Origin: Prorocentrum cordatum
Lineage: Eukaryota > Sar > Dinophyceae > Prorocentrales > Prorocentraceae
DNA: 42,500 nucleotides
Assembly: GCA_963575745.1 (NCBI GenBank)
Contig: CAUYUJ010020760.1
Location: 406,731-449,230 of the forward strand
Direction: 5' to 3'
Shown piece after piece: positions 19,893-29,514 of this stretch (within the stretch, counting starts at the first letter, position 1; every line of letters begins with the position of its first letter). The notes below the pieces were generated by a model. That model was not told the origin of the DNA. It searched no databases and saw nothing but the letters and a program-made list of their open reading frames with translations. Both the position numbers and the translations under genes were made by a program.

Positions 19893-20548
19893 CTTGCCGC
19901 GGCAAAGTTATGCCCCAGTGCAAGTGCATGTCCCGCGGAGAGTGCGGCAACGCATTCTTCGCGCAGGAGCCGCGCACCCCGGCGGGCCCGGGACTTTGCG
20001 AGCCATGTTGGCGCATGGGCCCGGCGTCGGCGACCCGCCGAGGCGGCGACTCCGACGACGAGGGCGAGGGCGAAACGGGCCGCGACGACGCCAGCGACGA
20101 CGACCGCAACACCATGGAAAAGCACGAAAAGAACGCGGCCACTCGGGGCCCACCTTCTCCAGCAGCTGGCGTTTCGATGAGGGCTTCTGACACAGCAGCA
20201 GCCGCCCTTCCCGCGACCGCTGTCGAAGACAGCATGCACGCAGACATTGGCGACCACGAGGCCATCATAGACCCTGGTTGCTCCAGAGGCATGGTCAGCA
20301 AGAAACGGCTGGAAAACTTCAAAGCCTTGCTTCGGCAGGAGTACCCCGAGCTCCACGTGAGCGAAAGGCCGTCGAACACAAAGTACCGCTTCGCTGGAGG
20401 AGATCCCGAAACGGCAGAAGCCGTTGCGACCGTCCTTGTCCAACACCTAGATGCCACCACTGAGTTCGATGCGCTGAACACCGGCCCCGAGCAAGCACAG
20501 GCAACGCCCTTCTTGTTGTGAAAACCACAGCTCAAGAACCTGAAGGCC
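19490..20548 (+). pseudogene. Copia Cys-rich linker and aspartic protease
   Basis: Frame -1 to gag. From the ATG at 19628, residues 7-67 hold three copies of a GP(P/A)CSG(L/F/P)PA(G/A)GK motif. Residues 81-127 hold seven Cys (81, 90, 98, 100, 106, 124, 127), possibly metal-binding in place of a Gag zinc knuckle. Residues 140-165 are acidic. Retropepsin-like protease begins near residue 210: EAIIDPGCSRGMVS has the catalytic Asp at 215, but Pro-Gly-Cys replaces the usual Thr/Ser-Gly-Ala. Later KYRFAGG resembles the flap region. A TGA at 20519-20521 interrupts it in frame; the same frame continues directly into the end of the protease and the integrase. Role in intact elements: cleaving Gag-Pol. 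Confidence 0.7.
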
Positions 20549-21846
20549 GTGATCGATTTCGAGCAGGACACAATGTATTCGAAAGTAACAGGCACCACAG
20601 TCCAACTGAAAACTTCGAGTGCGGGACACTACCTGTTCCCTCTCATGTTGCTCAGTAGTATTGCCGCTGTTGCAACCGAGGCACCAAACTGCGACTTTGC
20701 ACCCCTGAGCGACGCGACCGCCCTCGAAACAGCGACTGCCCAAGAACATCCGAGAGCCTTCACCGTCTCGCGCCCGCCGAGGTTGGAACAGCTCCGCGCT
20801 GATTTGCAGACGGAACCCGGTCTCAAACGCATGCGCGACAAGCTGGCCCATCCGACCGCTGACCAGCTGATGCGGCGCATCGCTCCGGCTCTTCTTCCCG
20901 AGACAGCGCCGCAGGTCAGGAAACTTGCCGGGAACTTTACGCGGCGTTGCAAGATCTGCGATAAGTTCCGAAAGCCACACGCGCACCCGAAGACTTCTGG
21001 CATGTCTGCGAGAAACGTGAACGACCTAGCGCGCATTGACTCCTTCGAAGTGTCCGTATGTGGTAGCAAGTGCATCTTCCATCACATGGCCGATTTCTTT
21101 TCGAAGTGGTCGCTCGCGGAATTTACGCCCACCCGCGAGCCTCCGGGAACGCTTGCTACCCTCTCCAGGTGGCAATCGGTCTACGGTTGTCTCCCGCGTA
21201 GTGTTCTCACGGACAACGGCGGTGAGTATCAGAACAAGGAGGTGGAGATGTTATTGATGCACCACGGCGCGAGGCATTTTTGGATTCCTCCTCATACTCC
21301 CGCCTCTGCTGGCCTAGTAGAGCGCCACAACGGTGTGCTCAAAATTGCGTTCTACAAGCTCGCCGAAAGCTTCAAAACCGAATTGGGCGATGGCACTCTT
21401 ACGCCGACGGACGCGACGCCCCAGGCATGCGTTGCCAAGAACAGCCTCGTTCGTAGATGTGGCTTCTCCGCGCAGTTTCTCGCTCTCGGCAACAACCACT
21501 TCTTCGACCAGATCGATGAGTTCGAGCCGCGCAACTACAGGCGCTCAGGCCGGACGTCGCCACCCACGCCCAGGCCAGGCTGGCTCTCCGTCGTGCTGCT
21601 CAAGCTGTCGCCGTGCAAATCCAGACGTGTTCGGAGCTTCGTGATTTGTTTAACTCCCGTCTTGCGGACGCAACCGGCCCTCCTGACTCCGGGGCTGAGG
21701 TCAATTGCATCGCGGACGACGCCCCAAAGGCCAAGGCCCTTTCTGCCTGGAAGGGTCCTGCTGTAGTGCTCGGCATGGAGGGAAACCAAAAAGCGTGGCT
21801 GAGGGCCCCGGACGGCAAAGCCCCGGTACGACCGAAGGAAAATTGA
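20549..21846 (+). pseudogene. Copia integrase
   Basis: Counting from 20549, residues 1-30 are the protease tail (TTVQL, SSAGHYLFPL). Residues 100-140 are the N-terminal zinc region: HPTADQL (His 101) and CKIC (Cys 134, 137). The first His of the usual HHCC set is not evident. The catalytic core has D164 (ARIDSFEV), D222 (LTDNGGEY) and E258 (LVERHNG), with exactly 35 residues between the last two, the expected D,D(35)E. These residues would join element cDNA to chromosomal DNA. Near 21540 the reading shifts by -1; the C-terminal WKGPAVVLGMEGN region, typical of copia integrase ends, is read in the frame 21613-21846 and closes at TGA 21844-21846. Confidence 0.85.
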
Positions 21847-22455
21847 GGGCTTTTGGAGCTGCGAGTCCAAGCCGGACCACAACTACCAGAGCCACCTGAA
21901 CCACCGCAGCAAAGCAGTGCGCCAACAGCACCGCGCGCGAAAGAAGAGCCGCACGACGACCATTCTGCTCCACCACCTCCTCCACAGGCTCCACCTCCGC
22001 CAGTTCCTCCTGCTGCCGCGGTCCGTCTGGCCCCTGCTGGTTTTCCAGGACCTGCGAGCTTGGGCCTCCCAGCCGCGGGAAATGGAGTTCCAGCGCCCCT
22101 GGGCGCGCTGCCGCCTCCTCCGTCCGCGCCCCCTGTCTTTCCACCGCAGCGGCTCCTGCCTCTGGCGCCGCCGTCGCGCCGCCCAGGGCGCCGGCCCCCT
22201 CTCAGCCTCTACGCAGACACAGCGCCAAGTCTGCGCCGGGCGCAGGAGGAGCAGGAAAAGGCAAAGGAGGAGAAGGAGGGGGAGGACCAGGAAGAGGAGG
22301 AGGAGGTCCAGGAACAAGAGGAAGAGGAACGTCGCCTTCCCCAGTGGCCAGAAGGAAAGCGCCCCAAGACGTCGCAGAAGACCAGCCCGCACACGCGTCG
22401 CGAAGGCTTCCAGACTCGGACGATGATTTGCTCGCTTCGACCCAAAATGACTTAG
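21847..22455 (+). pseudogene. Copia integrase-RT linker (Pro-rich, then acidic)
   Basis: In frame with the integrase tail after its TGA. Residues are Pro/Ala-rich (PPPPPQAPPPPVPP; PGPASLGLPAAG, a degenerate copy of the GP-C-G-PA-GK motif), then strongly acidic (EGEDQEEEEEVQEQEEEE). Such linkers are poorly conserved in copia elements. The next part of pol is in the -1 frame from about 22344. Confidence 0.55.
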
Positions 22456-23568
22456 ACGATTATTTTTTCATCGTGCCTGAACAGCGGTGTGGCTACGCTG
22501 CCGTGCACGAGGCGTGTCGCTCTTGCCCGGCAGACGCCGCCGTCGTAGGTGGGTCTGTTTTGGGCGCTCTCGCGGCAGCCAAGACAATGAAACGTTCGAA
22601 AGAAGTTCCGTCTCGCATCGCTGAGTCCGACCCTTCTTTCGAAGCGCCGCGGTTGAAAAAAGATAAATGTTGCGCCCGAAAATTTCGACGAAGTACGCCT
22701 GCCACCTGGGGCCACGGCTGTTCCTTCTCGGTTCGTGTACACAGCCAAGGAAGGAGACCCCAAAGCACGCCTGGTCGTGCAAGGCTGTTTCGAACCAGGC
22801 GCTGAAAATCACGTCGTTGATTCCCCTACGCTCGACAGAAATTATGTCTGATTTCTGTTGTGGCTGGCCGCCTTGCACGGATGGGCGCCGGAAGCGTGGG
22901 ACGTTCGAAAAGCGTCTCTGCAGGCTGAGACAGGCGCAGACCCCCACTACGATGGTTCACCTGTCTTTGTCACGCCTCCGAAGAGCGCCCCAATCAGGCC
23001 CGGATTTGTTTGGAAGTTGCGCCGTGGCAAAACGCTATACGGTTTCCGTAGAACACCGCGTGCGTGGTTTGTCCACATGCGCCGTCTCCTCCTGGAGCGT
23101 GGCTTCCAGCAGTTCATCTGGGACCCGTGTGTGTTCCTTCACTTCGAAGGCGGCCGTCTGACAGGTTTCGCAGGGCTTCACGTCGACGACGCGCTGTTGG
23201 CAGGAGACGGTAAGTTTTGGGATGTGATAGGTTCGCTACCCCTCCAGTGGGGCCCCCAGCACAAGGATGATTTCACTTTTTGTGGTCTGAACATATCCGT
23301 CAAACTTCCATGGATATCTTTTGATCAGAAGGAGTATTATCGCTCCTTGTCGTTGATATCCGCGCCGCCACACCGGGCCCGTCAGCCGAGCGCTCCTGCG
23401 ACAGAGCCGGAACGCGCCGCACTCCGAGCTGCTCTTGGAGAACAGATCTGGTGTACCGACCAGACCTGCCCCCACGGCGCTTTCGCGTGTATAGCTCCAC
23501 AGCGTCCAAAGTGGAATTTGCAACAGTATCCACCCTCCTGGAAGCGAACAAAACCGCCAGAAGATTGA
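22344..23568 (+). pseudogene. Copia reverse transcriptase
   Basis: The frame from 22344 gives the pre-RT segment (SKEVPSRIAESDPSF) and shifts at an A run near 22655-22665 into the frame with SRFVYTAKE, KARLVVQGCF and SPTLDRN, all standard copia RT landmarks. A TGA at 22849-22851 interrupts it. Counting from 22858: DVRKASLQAE (motif A, Asp 15), LYGFRRTPRAW at 60-70, and LHVDDALLAGD with the catalytic DD at 110-111. Then FCGLNISV and the Tyr-rich YYRSL region. The catalytic residues are intact although the frame is broken. Near 23470 it shifts to the RNase H frame. Role: copying element RNA into cDNA. Confidence 0.85.
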
Positions 23569-24100
23569 GGGGGGAGGATGTCGTTTTGCATTGTGGGCCC
23601 ATGGATCCTACAAAGATTTGCGTGCACACGCGCGGCGACTCGTCCAAGGGAAAGCCGCCGCAGCGAGGCATGACCACCTTCATCGGAGAAACGATCCCTG
23701 ATAGTGCTCGTGCCATTGTGCGCGCTCATCTCTACCGTTGGGCTTCCAAGAAGCAAACGAGGTCGATTAGCTCCACGATGGCCAGTGAAAGCCTTGCTAC
23801 AGAAAGTGCCCTTGATGTGCAGTACGCGACGCGGCGGAGGATTCAAGAGGCTCTGAGGCTAGATGAGCCACCTGCTGGACTCCTCTTGACCGATTCGCGG
23901 TCTCTTGTCACGAACACGTACTCCACCACGCCACACATCACGGAAGAAGACCTCACCCCATCCCTGCACCGGATCAGGGAAGCGCGCGTTGGGTGACAGA
24001 GAACAGTGAACAGCAAAGTTGTTCCTAATGGTTTGTCTTGGGTACCTGATGCTAGTATGGTCGCAGACCCACTTACCAAGCCAAACAGCAATCCATCGAA
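23451..24100 (+). pseudogene. Copia RNase H domain
   Basis: Follows RT with a -1 shift. VEFATVSTLLEANKTARRL is the usual helix before RNase H. KICVHTRGDSS carries the first acidic residue, SSTMASESLATESALD the conserved Glu, and LLLTDSRSLV the second Asp. W(A)SKKQTRSISST is the familiar copia WxSxKQ signature. An in-frame TGA lies at 23994-23996, after which the same frame gives LSWVPDASMVADPLTK, the standard C-terminal motif of copia pol. The domain removes the RNA strand during cDNA synthesis. Confidence 0.8.
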
Positions 24101-25208
24101 AATCCTTGATCCCATCAGATCATGTTCGATCGATTTGCGTTCGCCCGCGAGACCGACTAGTGCTGCTTCGTGCTACCTGTCGCAGCCATGCGCGGCTCAA
24201 GGCGGACCGCCGAGCTGTGGCCTCCCGGCCGGCGGAAAGCTGGAGTCCGCGATGGCTGCTACCGCTGCCATCGGTGCTCGGCCCCGGGCGAACGCAGCGC
24301 CAAAAGCTACGAGCAAGGCGTCCGCTCCGGCACCCTTTCCGCGCAGGCCGCCGCCTACGGTGCCGACGCCGCCGGTCGAGCATCAGCTTGCTGCCGTGCC
24401 CGCGCGCCGGCTCTCTGCGATCGAGCGCCACTTGGTCACTGAGAGCCAGAGGAGCTTCCGTGCCGAAGTGCCCGCGCTCAGGCGGGCGCAGGGCCACCAA
24501 GACCTCCGCCGGCCAGAGCAGATCGAGAGCGCCGTGAGCCTCCCGAGGCAGCAGGTGCACGCACAGCAGAAAGACAACACGCCGACAGACAGGCTGGCCG
24601 CGGACGCGCACCTCCGAGGAAAAGGCGCGCCGCAGAAAGAGAAACACCACAACGTTCTGCATCGCCGAGACGTGGGTCTCTGCGGACACTGGACGTCGGC
24701 TCGCCTACTCCGGGACCGAGAGAGGGCCAAGAGAAATCGCGCCCGCGTCCGGCTGGAGGACGCAGAGAGGGCCAGGCAGGAGAGAGCTCTGACCCAAGAC
24801 AGGTCTCCCAGTGCACCCGGCCCGCCTGCAGAGGTCGCGCCTCCAGCTGGCCCCCGGGGGTCGGACGGCGAGGCGAAGACAAACCTTTCGCGGGTCGATG
24901 CGTCTCCCTCTGACAGTTACGACACTGACCCCGAGTCCCTCAGCTGCGACGGCAACGACAGGGGGGCCGCCCCCGGCAAGCCCGAAGATAATCGCGCTGC
25001 CCACGCAGCCTCCGACAGGGAGGCGAAAGATTGGCACGGCGTTTTCTCGAAGACCACAGACTGCCCAGAACTGAGACTTCCAGCAGACCGGAAGCAGAAG
25101 CGCAAGGCCCCGAACCCGGCCAGGCGCAGGAAGCGCTCGGACAACCGGAAGGCCAAGAAGAAAGCCAAAGTTGAAGCAAAGAAAATTGCAAATATTGCCA
25201 CTTGCTGA
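24101..25208 (+). CDS. Long C-terminal extension after copia RNase H, unknown function
   Basis: The frame that holds VADPLTK continues open for about 365 more codons to the stop at 25206-25208, instead of ending soon after that motif as most copia pol genes do. The first 40 residues include another copy of the GPPSCGLPAGGK motif (24204 on). The middle is Ala/Pro/Arg-rich with a helical charged stretch (RERAKRNRARVRLEDAERAR). There is a Ser/Asp-rich segment (SPSDSYDTDPESL), and the end is very basic (RRRKRSDNRKAKKKAK), resembling a nuclear-localisation signal. I recognise no domain. It ends 26 bases before the polypurine tract, so it is inside the element. It may be a 3' accessory gene or a pol extension. 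Confidence 0.5.
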
Positions 25209-25234
25209 ACTGCTTCCCCCTCTGCACAGCAACT

Positions 25235-25254
25235 GAAAAGAAAGAATGGTGAGG
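25235..25254 (+). other. Polypurine tract
   Basis: GAAAAGAAAGAATGGTGAGG lies immediately before the 3' LTR start (TGTCAACC at 25256), where plus-strand priming is expected. One T pair interrupts it, as in many copia tracts. Confidence 0.7.
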
Positions 25255-25255
25255 T

Positions 25256-25417
25256 TGTCAACCGTCCAACCTTCAACCATTTAGTGGTCTCACTCTCTTG
25301 CTTCATCCCTCTTGTCTCTTCCTGTTGTCTCTCCTTGTCCCCCATCCCATCCCTGCGCTATCCGCTGCCGTTTAGGGCCCTTGAGCCAGGGCGCCCTGCC
25401 AGGAAAAGATGCGATCC
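25256..25417 (+). repeat. 3' LTR of copia element, right end truncated
   Basis: Matches 18274-18423 with five substitutions I can count and one 12-base insertion (CCCTTGAGCCAG). Similarity ends at GCGATCC (25411-25417), replaced by LINE-B polypyrimidine sequence. The terminal ~29 bases seen in the 5' LTR (through GATCGCCA) are absent here and I do not find them beyond LINE-B. Confidence 0.85.
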
Positions 25418-25605
25418 CCTTCCCTTCCCCCGCCCACTCCTGCCTCCTCCCCCCCCTCCTGCGTGCTCCTCCTCCTGCCTCAACCCTTGCCTCCTTATTA
25501 TCCTGCCTCCTCCGCCTCCCCCCCCCCCTCTCCCCCCCCCCCACTCCTCCCCCCCCCCCCTCCCCCCCTCCCCCCCCCCATCCCCCTCCTCTTCCGCAGC
25601 CATCG
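25418..25605. repeat. Polypyrimidine C/T tract
   Basis: About 190 bases almost entirely C and T with several C runs of 7-10. It lies between the LTR remnant and ORF1 of LINE-B and may be its 5' untranslated region or a microsatellite at the junction. Pro/Ser frames over it are artefacts. Confidence 0.85.
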
Positions 25606-27171
25606 CGGCTCCCCAGGGAGACACGGAGGCGCCACTAGTCCGCGGCAGTGCCAGAGCGCTTGCGCTCGACGATACTATCAGCCAGCACTGCGCGGTATCT
25701 GGCGACCCTCTGCTCCGACGCCCGACGGCAGTCGCAGCGCCTCCCCTGCCCGTCCGGCCCCCCGCAGCGATAACAGCGCGGCGGATGCTGAGCGTCGCGG
25801 CCGCCCCCGCGCACAGGGCGGAGAGGCCCGCCGCGCCGGGAGACCCAGGCGGCCCAATGGATGGGTCGTTCGCCCTGAAGTTGATCGCCGCCCCCCCCGC
25901 CCCTGCTCCTCACCGCGGAATGGGCCCCGGCACGCCTGCTGCGGGAGTGGGCGCGCCCGCAGCGGGACCGATCCTTTCTGCCAGCAAGCAGGCCTGCATC
26001 TTGCAGGCAGACGCCATCCCCCCGGCGCTTCCTGACGACGCAGACGGCGGCCCCTTCTGACCCGCGGGCGCAGGCTGCGGCTCAGCTTCCGCGCGCGCTG
26101 GCGCGTCTGCCCGCGCTGCCGCAGCGGCCCCCGCAGGGCCGCGGGAGTTCCACATTTGGGACAGCCCCGACTTCAACACTCATTCCTACCAGGCCGACAT
26201 TAAGGCGCGATCCGCCGCCCTGCGAGGCAATTTCGACGACGCGGTCAAGGCTGCCGCCACCTCTTCCCTCCAGGCTGCCAATGACCCGATCCTCAAGACG
26301 CTGGACGTGCTTCGCCTACAGGTCGCGGGGCAGGCCCAGGTCATTGACCAGAAGATCACGTCTGCCATGCGCCCACAGCTGGACCAACTCGCCAGGAGGT
26401 TCCAGATGTAGCTAGATGCGATCACCAAGCGCGTCTCGGAGTCGGAGCACACCCTTGGAGAACGCGAGCGACAGATCTCGGCACTGCAGAAGGAGATCAC
26501 GGACATCCGCAACCAGGTTGCGCTAGACAAGGCTGCCCCTGCGAAGCCATTCGTCTCCCTTGGCTTTGATCGCGAGGCGGGCCCGGCCCAGGTTGTGGCG
26601 GTGGCCACGAAGATGGTTGGGCTCCAAGGCGTCCGCGACGAGATCATCACCTTCCTTCCGGAGTTGGGCTTCTGCGAGGATGGCTGCGACATCCGCGCGC
26701 CCACCCCCCTGCCTGCAAAGAAGTTCTCGATCGCCTTCAAGGGCGCCGCGGGTTCGGCCCCCCGCAAAGTCCAGCGAGTCCTGGGCACCTTGCGGCGCGA
26801 TGGCCAGTGGAGGGAGTTCCGCTGCTCAGTCCAGGGGGCCGATCCTGCCCGTCTGCATCTCGGCCCCAACATGAGCCCCAAGCAAGTGCGCACCGAGATC
26901 TTCCTGCGCAAGATCCGCAACATCTTCGGCGACACCATATCCCAGCACCGCTGTTTCGTGGACCGCGAGAGAGGCACCCTCAAGGCCGACTTCACGGACG
27001 CGCCCAAGGTGGAGGCTCACCCAGGCGACGAGCCCATCACGGCCCACTGGAACGACGTTGGCATCACGGCGCTGGGTCTTGACCGTCGCCCCCTTCTCAG
27101 ACGCCATCAGCCCCCGCCTGGCTCCTGCGCCCCGGACGCGGCGGTGCCTACGACGGCACACGGACTTCTTC
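25606..27171 (+). pseudogene. LINE-B ORF1 (coiled coil + RNA-binding-like domain)
   Basis: One frame can be followed from about 25606 to 27266 through an in-frame TGA (26058-26060) and TAG (26409-26411). The first part is Ala/Pro-rich. From about 26145 (FHIWDSPDFNTHSYQ) it becomes charged and helical, with a long coiled-coil segment (KRVSESEHTLGERERQISAL) around the TAG. The region 26540-27060 (KKFSIAFKGAAGSAPRKVQR; LHLGPNMSPKQVRTEIFLRK) resembles the RRM-like part of LINE ORF1 proteins, which bind element RNA and form trimers. The residue assignment is by general resemblance only. The reading overlaps the start of the endonuclease frame by about 95 bases. Confidence 0.7.
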
Positions 27172-28257
27172 ATGCTGCCTGCGAATGCCAGTGGCGCAGT
27201 GTTGAACTTCATCACCTGGAATGCTCGGGCTCTGCTTCAATACGGTGGAGCCAAGGGCCAGAATAAGTTGGGACATCTCAGACGCTGTGCGACGGGCTGC
27301 AGCATTGTGGGACTGCAGGGAGTTCATGGCGACCGCCCTCAATCATTGGACTTCGTGCGCAAGGTCCGCTCCGATGTGACTGTCCACTGCAGCTGTTGTG
27401 ATCGCGGGGATCGCGGAGCTGGTGGGGTAGCCATCATTCAGCCGCCTCTTGCCTCGGAGACGGTCTCCAGCTCGGCGCTGGAGATGATTCCAGGGCGAGC
27501 GCTTCGCGTTGACGCGGTGCTCAACGGGGTGCAGATGATGATTTTCAATGTTGATAACCACGGCTTGCGCAGGCAGGAGGTTGCCTCGGTCTGTGGGCAG
27601 ATCGAGGACGCCAACCGCCAGGCTCGGGACAACCCTTTCTCGCTCTTCGTCGCCGCCCCAGTGGGCTTCATTTTCAGCGTCGACGCGGCGATGATTGTTC
27701 ACGGGCCTGAGACTTCCAGGGCCCAGGCCGCTCGCGATCGCAAAGCTCACGCGCCGACATGGTCCAAGACGCGCGAGGACATGATGGAGGTCTGCTCGGG
27801 CTCTCCCCCCCACTTCTGCAAGCACGCCATCTCGGTGAGCAGTATCGACCGCTTCTTCTGCTCGGTGGCTGGCTGGGAGGTTTGCCAGCCGATGGCCTCG
27901 GCGGGGGCGGTTGACTCGCCAGAGAACTTGAGCGGCAAGTCGGCGCCGGACCACGCCGCGGTCACAGCGGCGCTGCGCCAGCGCGCCGCACGGCCGCCAC
28001 AAGAACGCCCCATCCCGAAACACATCTTCCAGAGCCCCTTCTTCAAAAGGGGGCCCCAGGGCATGCTGAAGGACGGCGATGGCGACCTTCTCTCGTGGAG
28101 CCCGCCTGTTTCGAGCGAGCGCTATCTGGAGATGATGATGGAGGCGGCGAGGGGGTTCGGGGCGCGCTCTTCTCCCAGGCCTCTGATGCTGCGGAGACCC
28201 CCCAACTGCTCGCTCGCAGTATTTCTCGCTTGTTCTGCCGACAAGACGCCGGGCTAG
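27172..28257 (+). pseudogene. LINE-B APE-type endonuclease
   Basis: Frame open from 27058; the likely start is the ATG at 27172, 27 bases before VLNFITWNARALL. The metal-site Asn is in TWNA. The catalytic Glu of the usual LQE is replaced: GLQGVHGD has Gly. GAGGVAII follows as expected. The GDFN-type segment is unrecognisable (FSLFVAAPVGFIF). SSIDRFFCS and the closing PDHAAV (for SDHxxV) are present. The fold is recognisable over its full length but two active-site elements are lost, so target nicking should be abolished. The frame continues into linker sequence and stops at 28257. Confidence 0.8.
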
Positions 28258-28745
28258 CCCGGCGACTTCCCGACGCATCCGCGCACGCGCAGGACGCCCT
28301 ACGGGTTGAAGGTCGTTTTGTCTTGATACGCCATGCGCCCGCTGTCCAGCAGTGGACGGAGGGAGTTGACAAAGCTGTTCCCGAAAAAGAAACCGCCGGC
28401 GCTGCGTCTGCCCCCCCATCCTCCGCCGCTGCTTCTGGAGGGGCATGTTCTGCTTCGCTGTTGCGAGCTATGGAACGGGAGGCAGCGATCTGGGCTCCGT
28501 TTTCGAAGCGCCTGGTATTCTCTGCTGTTGCTGGTCCTGAAGGTCCCGCCTCGCCCCCCAAGGGTCGGCATCAAACGCTGCGCGGTTATTGGGCGTTTGC
28601 CATCTCGGCGAACCCTTGCCGAGCTGTCGACGCAGGCTTATCTGGATTGTTTTCTGGAGTCTGTGAAAGATCCCCAGGTGGACGCCCCGTTGGCTCCGCC
28701 CTTCAGGAAAGTTGCAACGCGGGCTAAGCACTCGACGCCTGGCGC
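28095..28745 (+). pseudogene. LINE-B endonuclease-RT linker
   Basis: Coding shifts from the endonuclease frame into the frame 28095-28727, which is the same frame as the RT and is separated from it only by TAA 28725-28727. It is Ala/Ser-rich, with no domain of its own beyond the QDAGLARRLPDASAHAQ-type helix. An overlapping frame (28333-28971) also has linker-like pieces, so another shift may be hidden here. Confidence 0.5.
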
Positions 28746-29510
28746 GTGGATGGACTGCCGTTTGCGGCGCGGGCCGCGGTCGACTTTGGCCCCCACTTGT
28801 CGGCCACTATGTTTATCTGGTCGCGTCAGGGCCAGGCTCTGTTCGATGCTGACAGCGTCGCCCTGCAGGTCTTCTTCCCCAGGGGCTCCGAGGCCTCTGG
28901 CACTGCGGGCTGGGCCTGCGAGAGGTCCCCTGATCGCGTTCGCGCACTGGGCCTTCGGAGTACTGACATGAAGATTTTGAGCTCGGTCGTGAATATCGAA
29001 TTGAAATCAGCGGTGGATTTTGCGGCCCCAGCACCCCAACGGGGTTTTATTACGGGTCGCAAGATTGGTTATCAGATGATTGAATTTGACACCCTGGGTC
29101 GCGCCGCTTCTCAGCATCCTCTCGCCCGAAACAAGTTCCCGATTCTGCTCGGCTTCGACTACGGCCAAGCCTTCCCCAGCCTCCCCCAGGCCTTCCTCAT
29201 GCAGCCCCTGGGCGCAATGGGCCTCTGTAAGGCGCCCCTCTCCTTCATCGGGTTCCTGCGCGAAGCTGTTCAAGGGGTCGTTGCTGATGGGGGCGTTCTA
29301 CTGGAAGTCTGCTGGCTTAGATCTGGGACGATTCAAGGAGGTGGGCTCTCGGGGCCCCTGCATGCTCTAGCCTCTGCACCGATGCTCCAGGACCTGGAGG
29401 AGAACTTGGAGGTGGTGAGGAAAGGACTGGGGCACCCGTGCGCTGACGATTTGGGGGTGGCCTTGTTCGAGTTTGCGCATGTTCAGGGCGTCTTTGAGGC
29501 CCTTAATTAA
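28746..29510 (+). pseudogene. LINE-B reverse transcriptase
   Basis: The uninterrupted 254-codon part of the domain begins VDGLPFAA, equivalent to the common PGxDGIP start. Counting from 28746: RALGLRSTDMKILSSVVN at 66-83, APQRGFITGR at 96-105, LLGFDYGQAFPSL with catalytic Asp 138 (motif A), SGTIQGGGLSGPLHALA at 193-209 (motif B, QG-LS), and CADDLG with catalytic DD at 234-235 (motif C). All core catalytic residues are present. The frame ends at TAA shortly after motif C, and the next segment (IKIMKLIAGLSIKISK) is in another frame. Intact relatives carry out target-primed reverse transcription. Confidence 0.9.
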
Positions 29511-29514
29511 GATC

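Larger units (their letters stand above)
18274..25417 (+). mobile_element. Ty1/copia-type LTR retrotransposon
   Basis: Structure from left to right: 5' LTR, tRNA-Met-like primer-binding site, gag, protease, integrase, RT, RNase H, C-terminal extension, polypurine tract, truncated 3' LTR. Integrase before RT is the diagnostic copia order. The LTR copies differ by about five substitutions and a 12-bp indel over roughly 150 bases, which suggests a not very old insertion. The coding region nevertheless has four in-frame TGA codons and several frameshifts, so it is non-autonomous unless recoded. A target-site duplication cannot be read because the right end is truncated by the neighbouring LINE-B. 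Confidence 0.9.

Noticed and set aside
27343-28446. 367-codon minus-strand frame opposite the LINE-B endonuclease
   Set aside because: A shadow frame. The plus strand carries the endonuclease landmarks in order.
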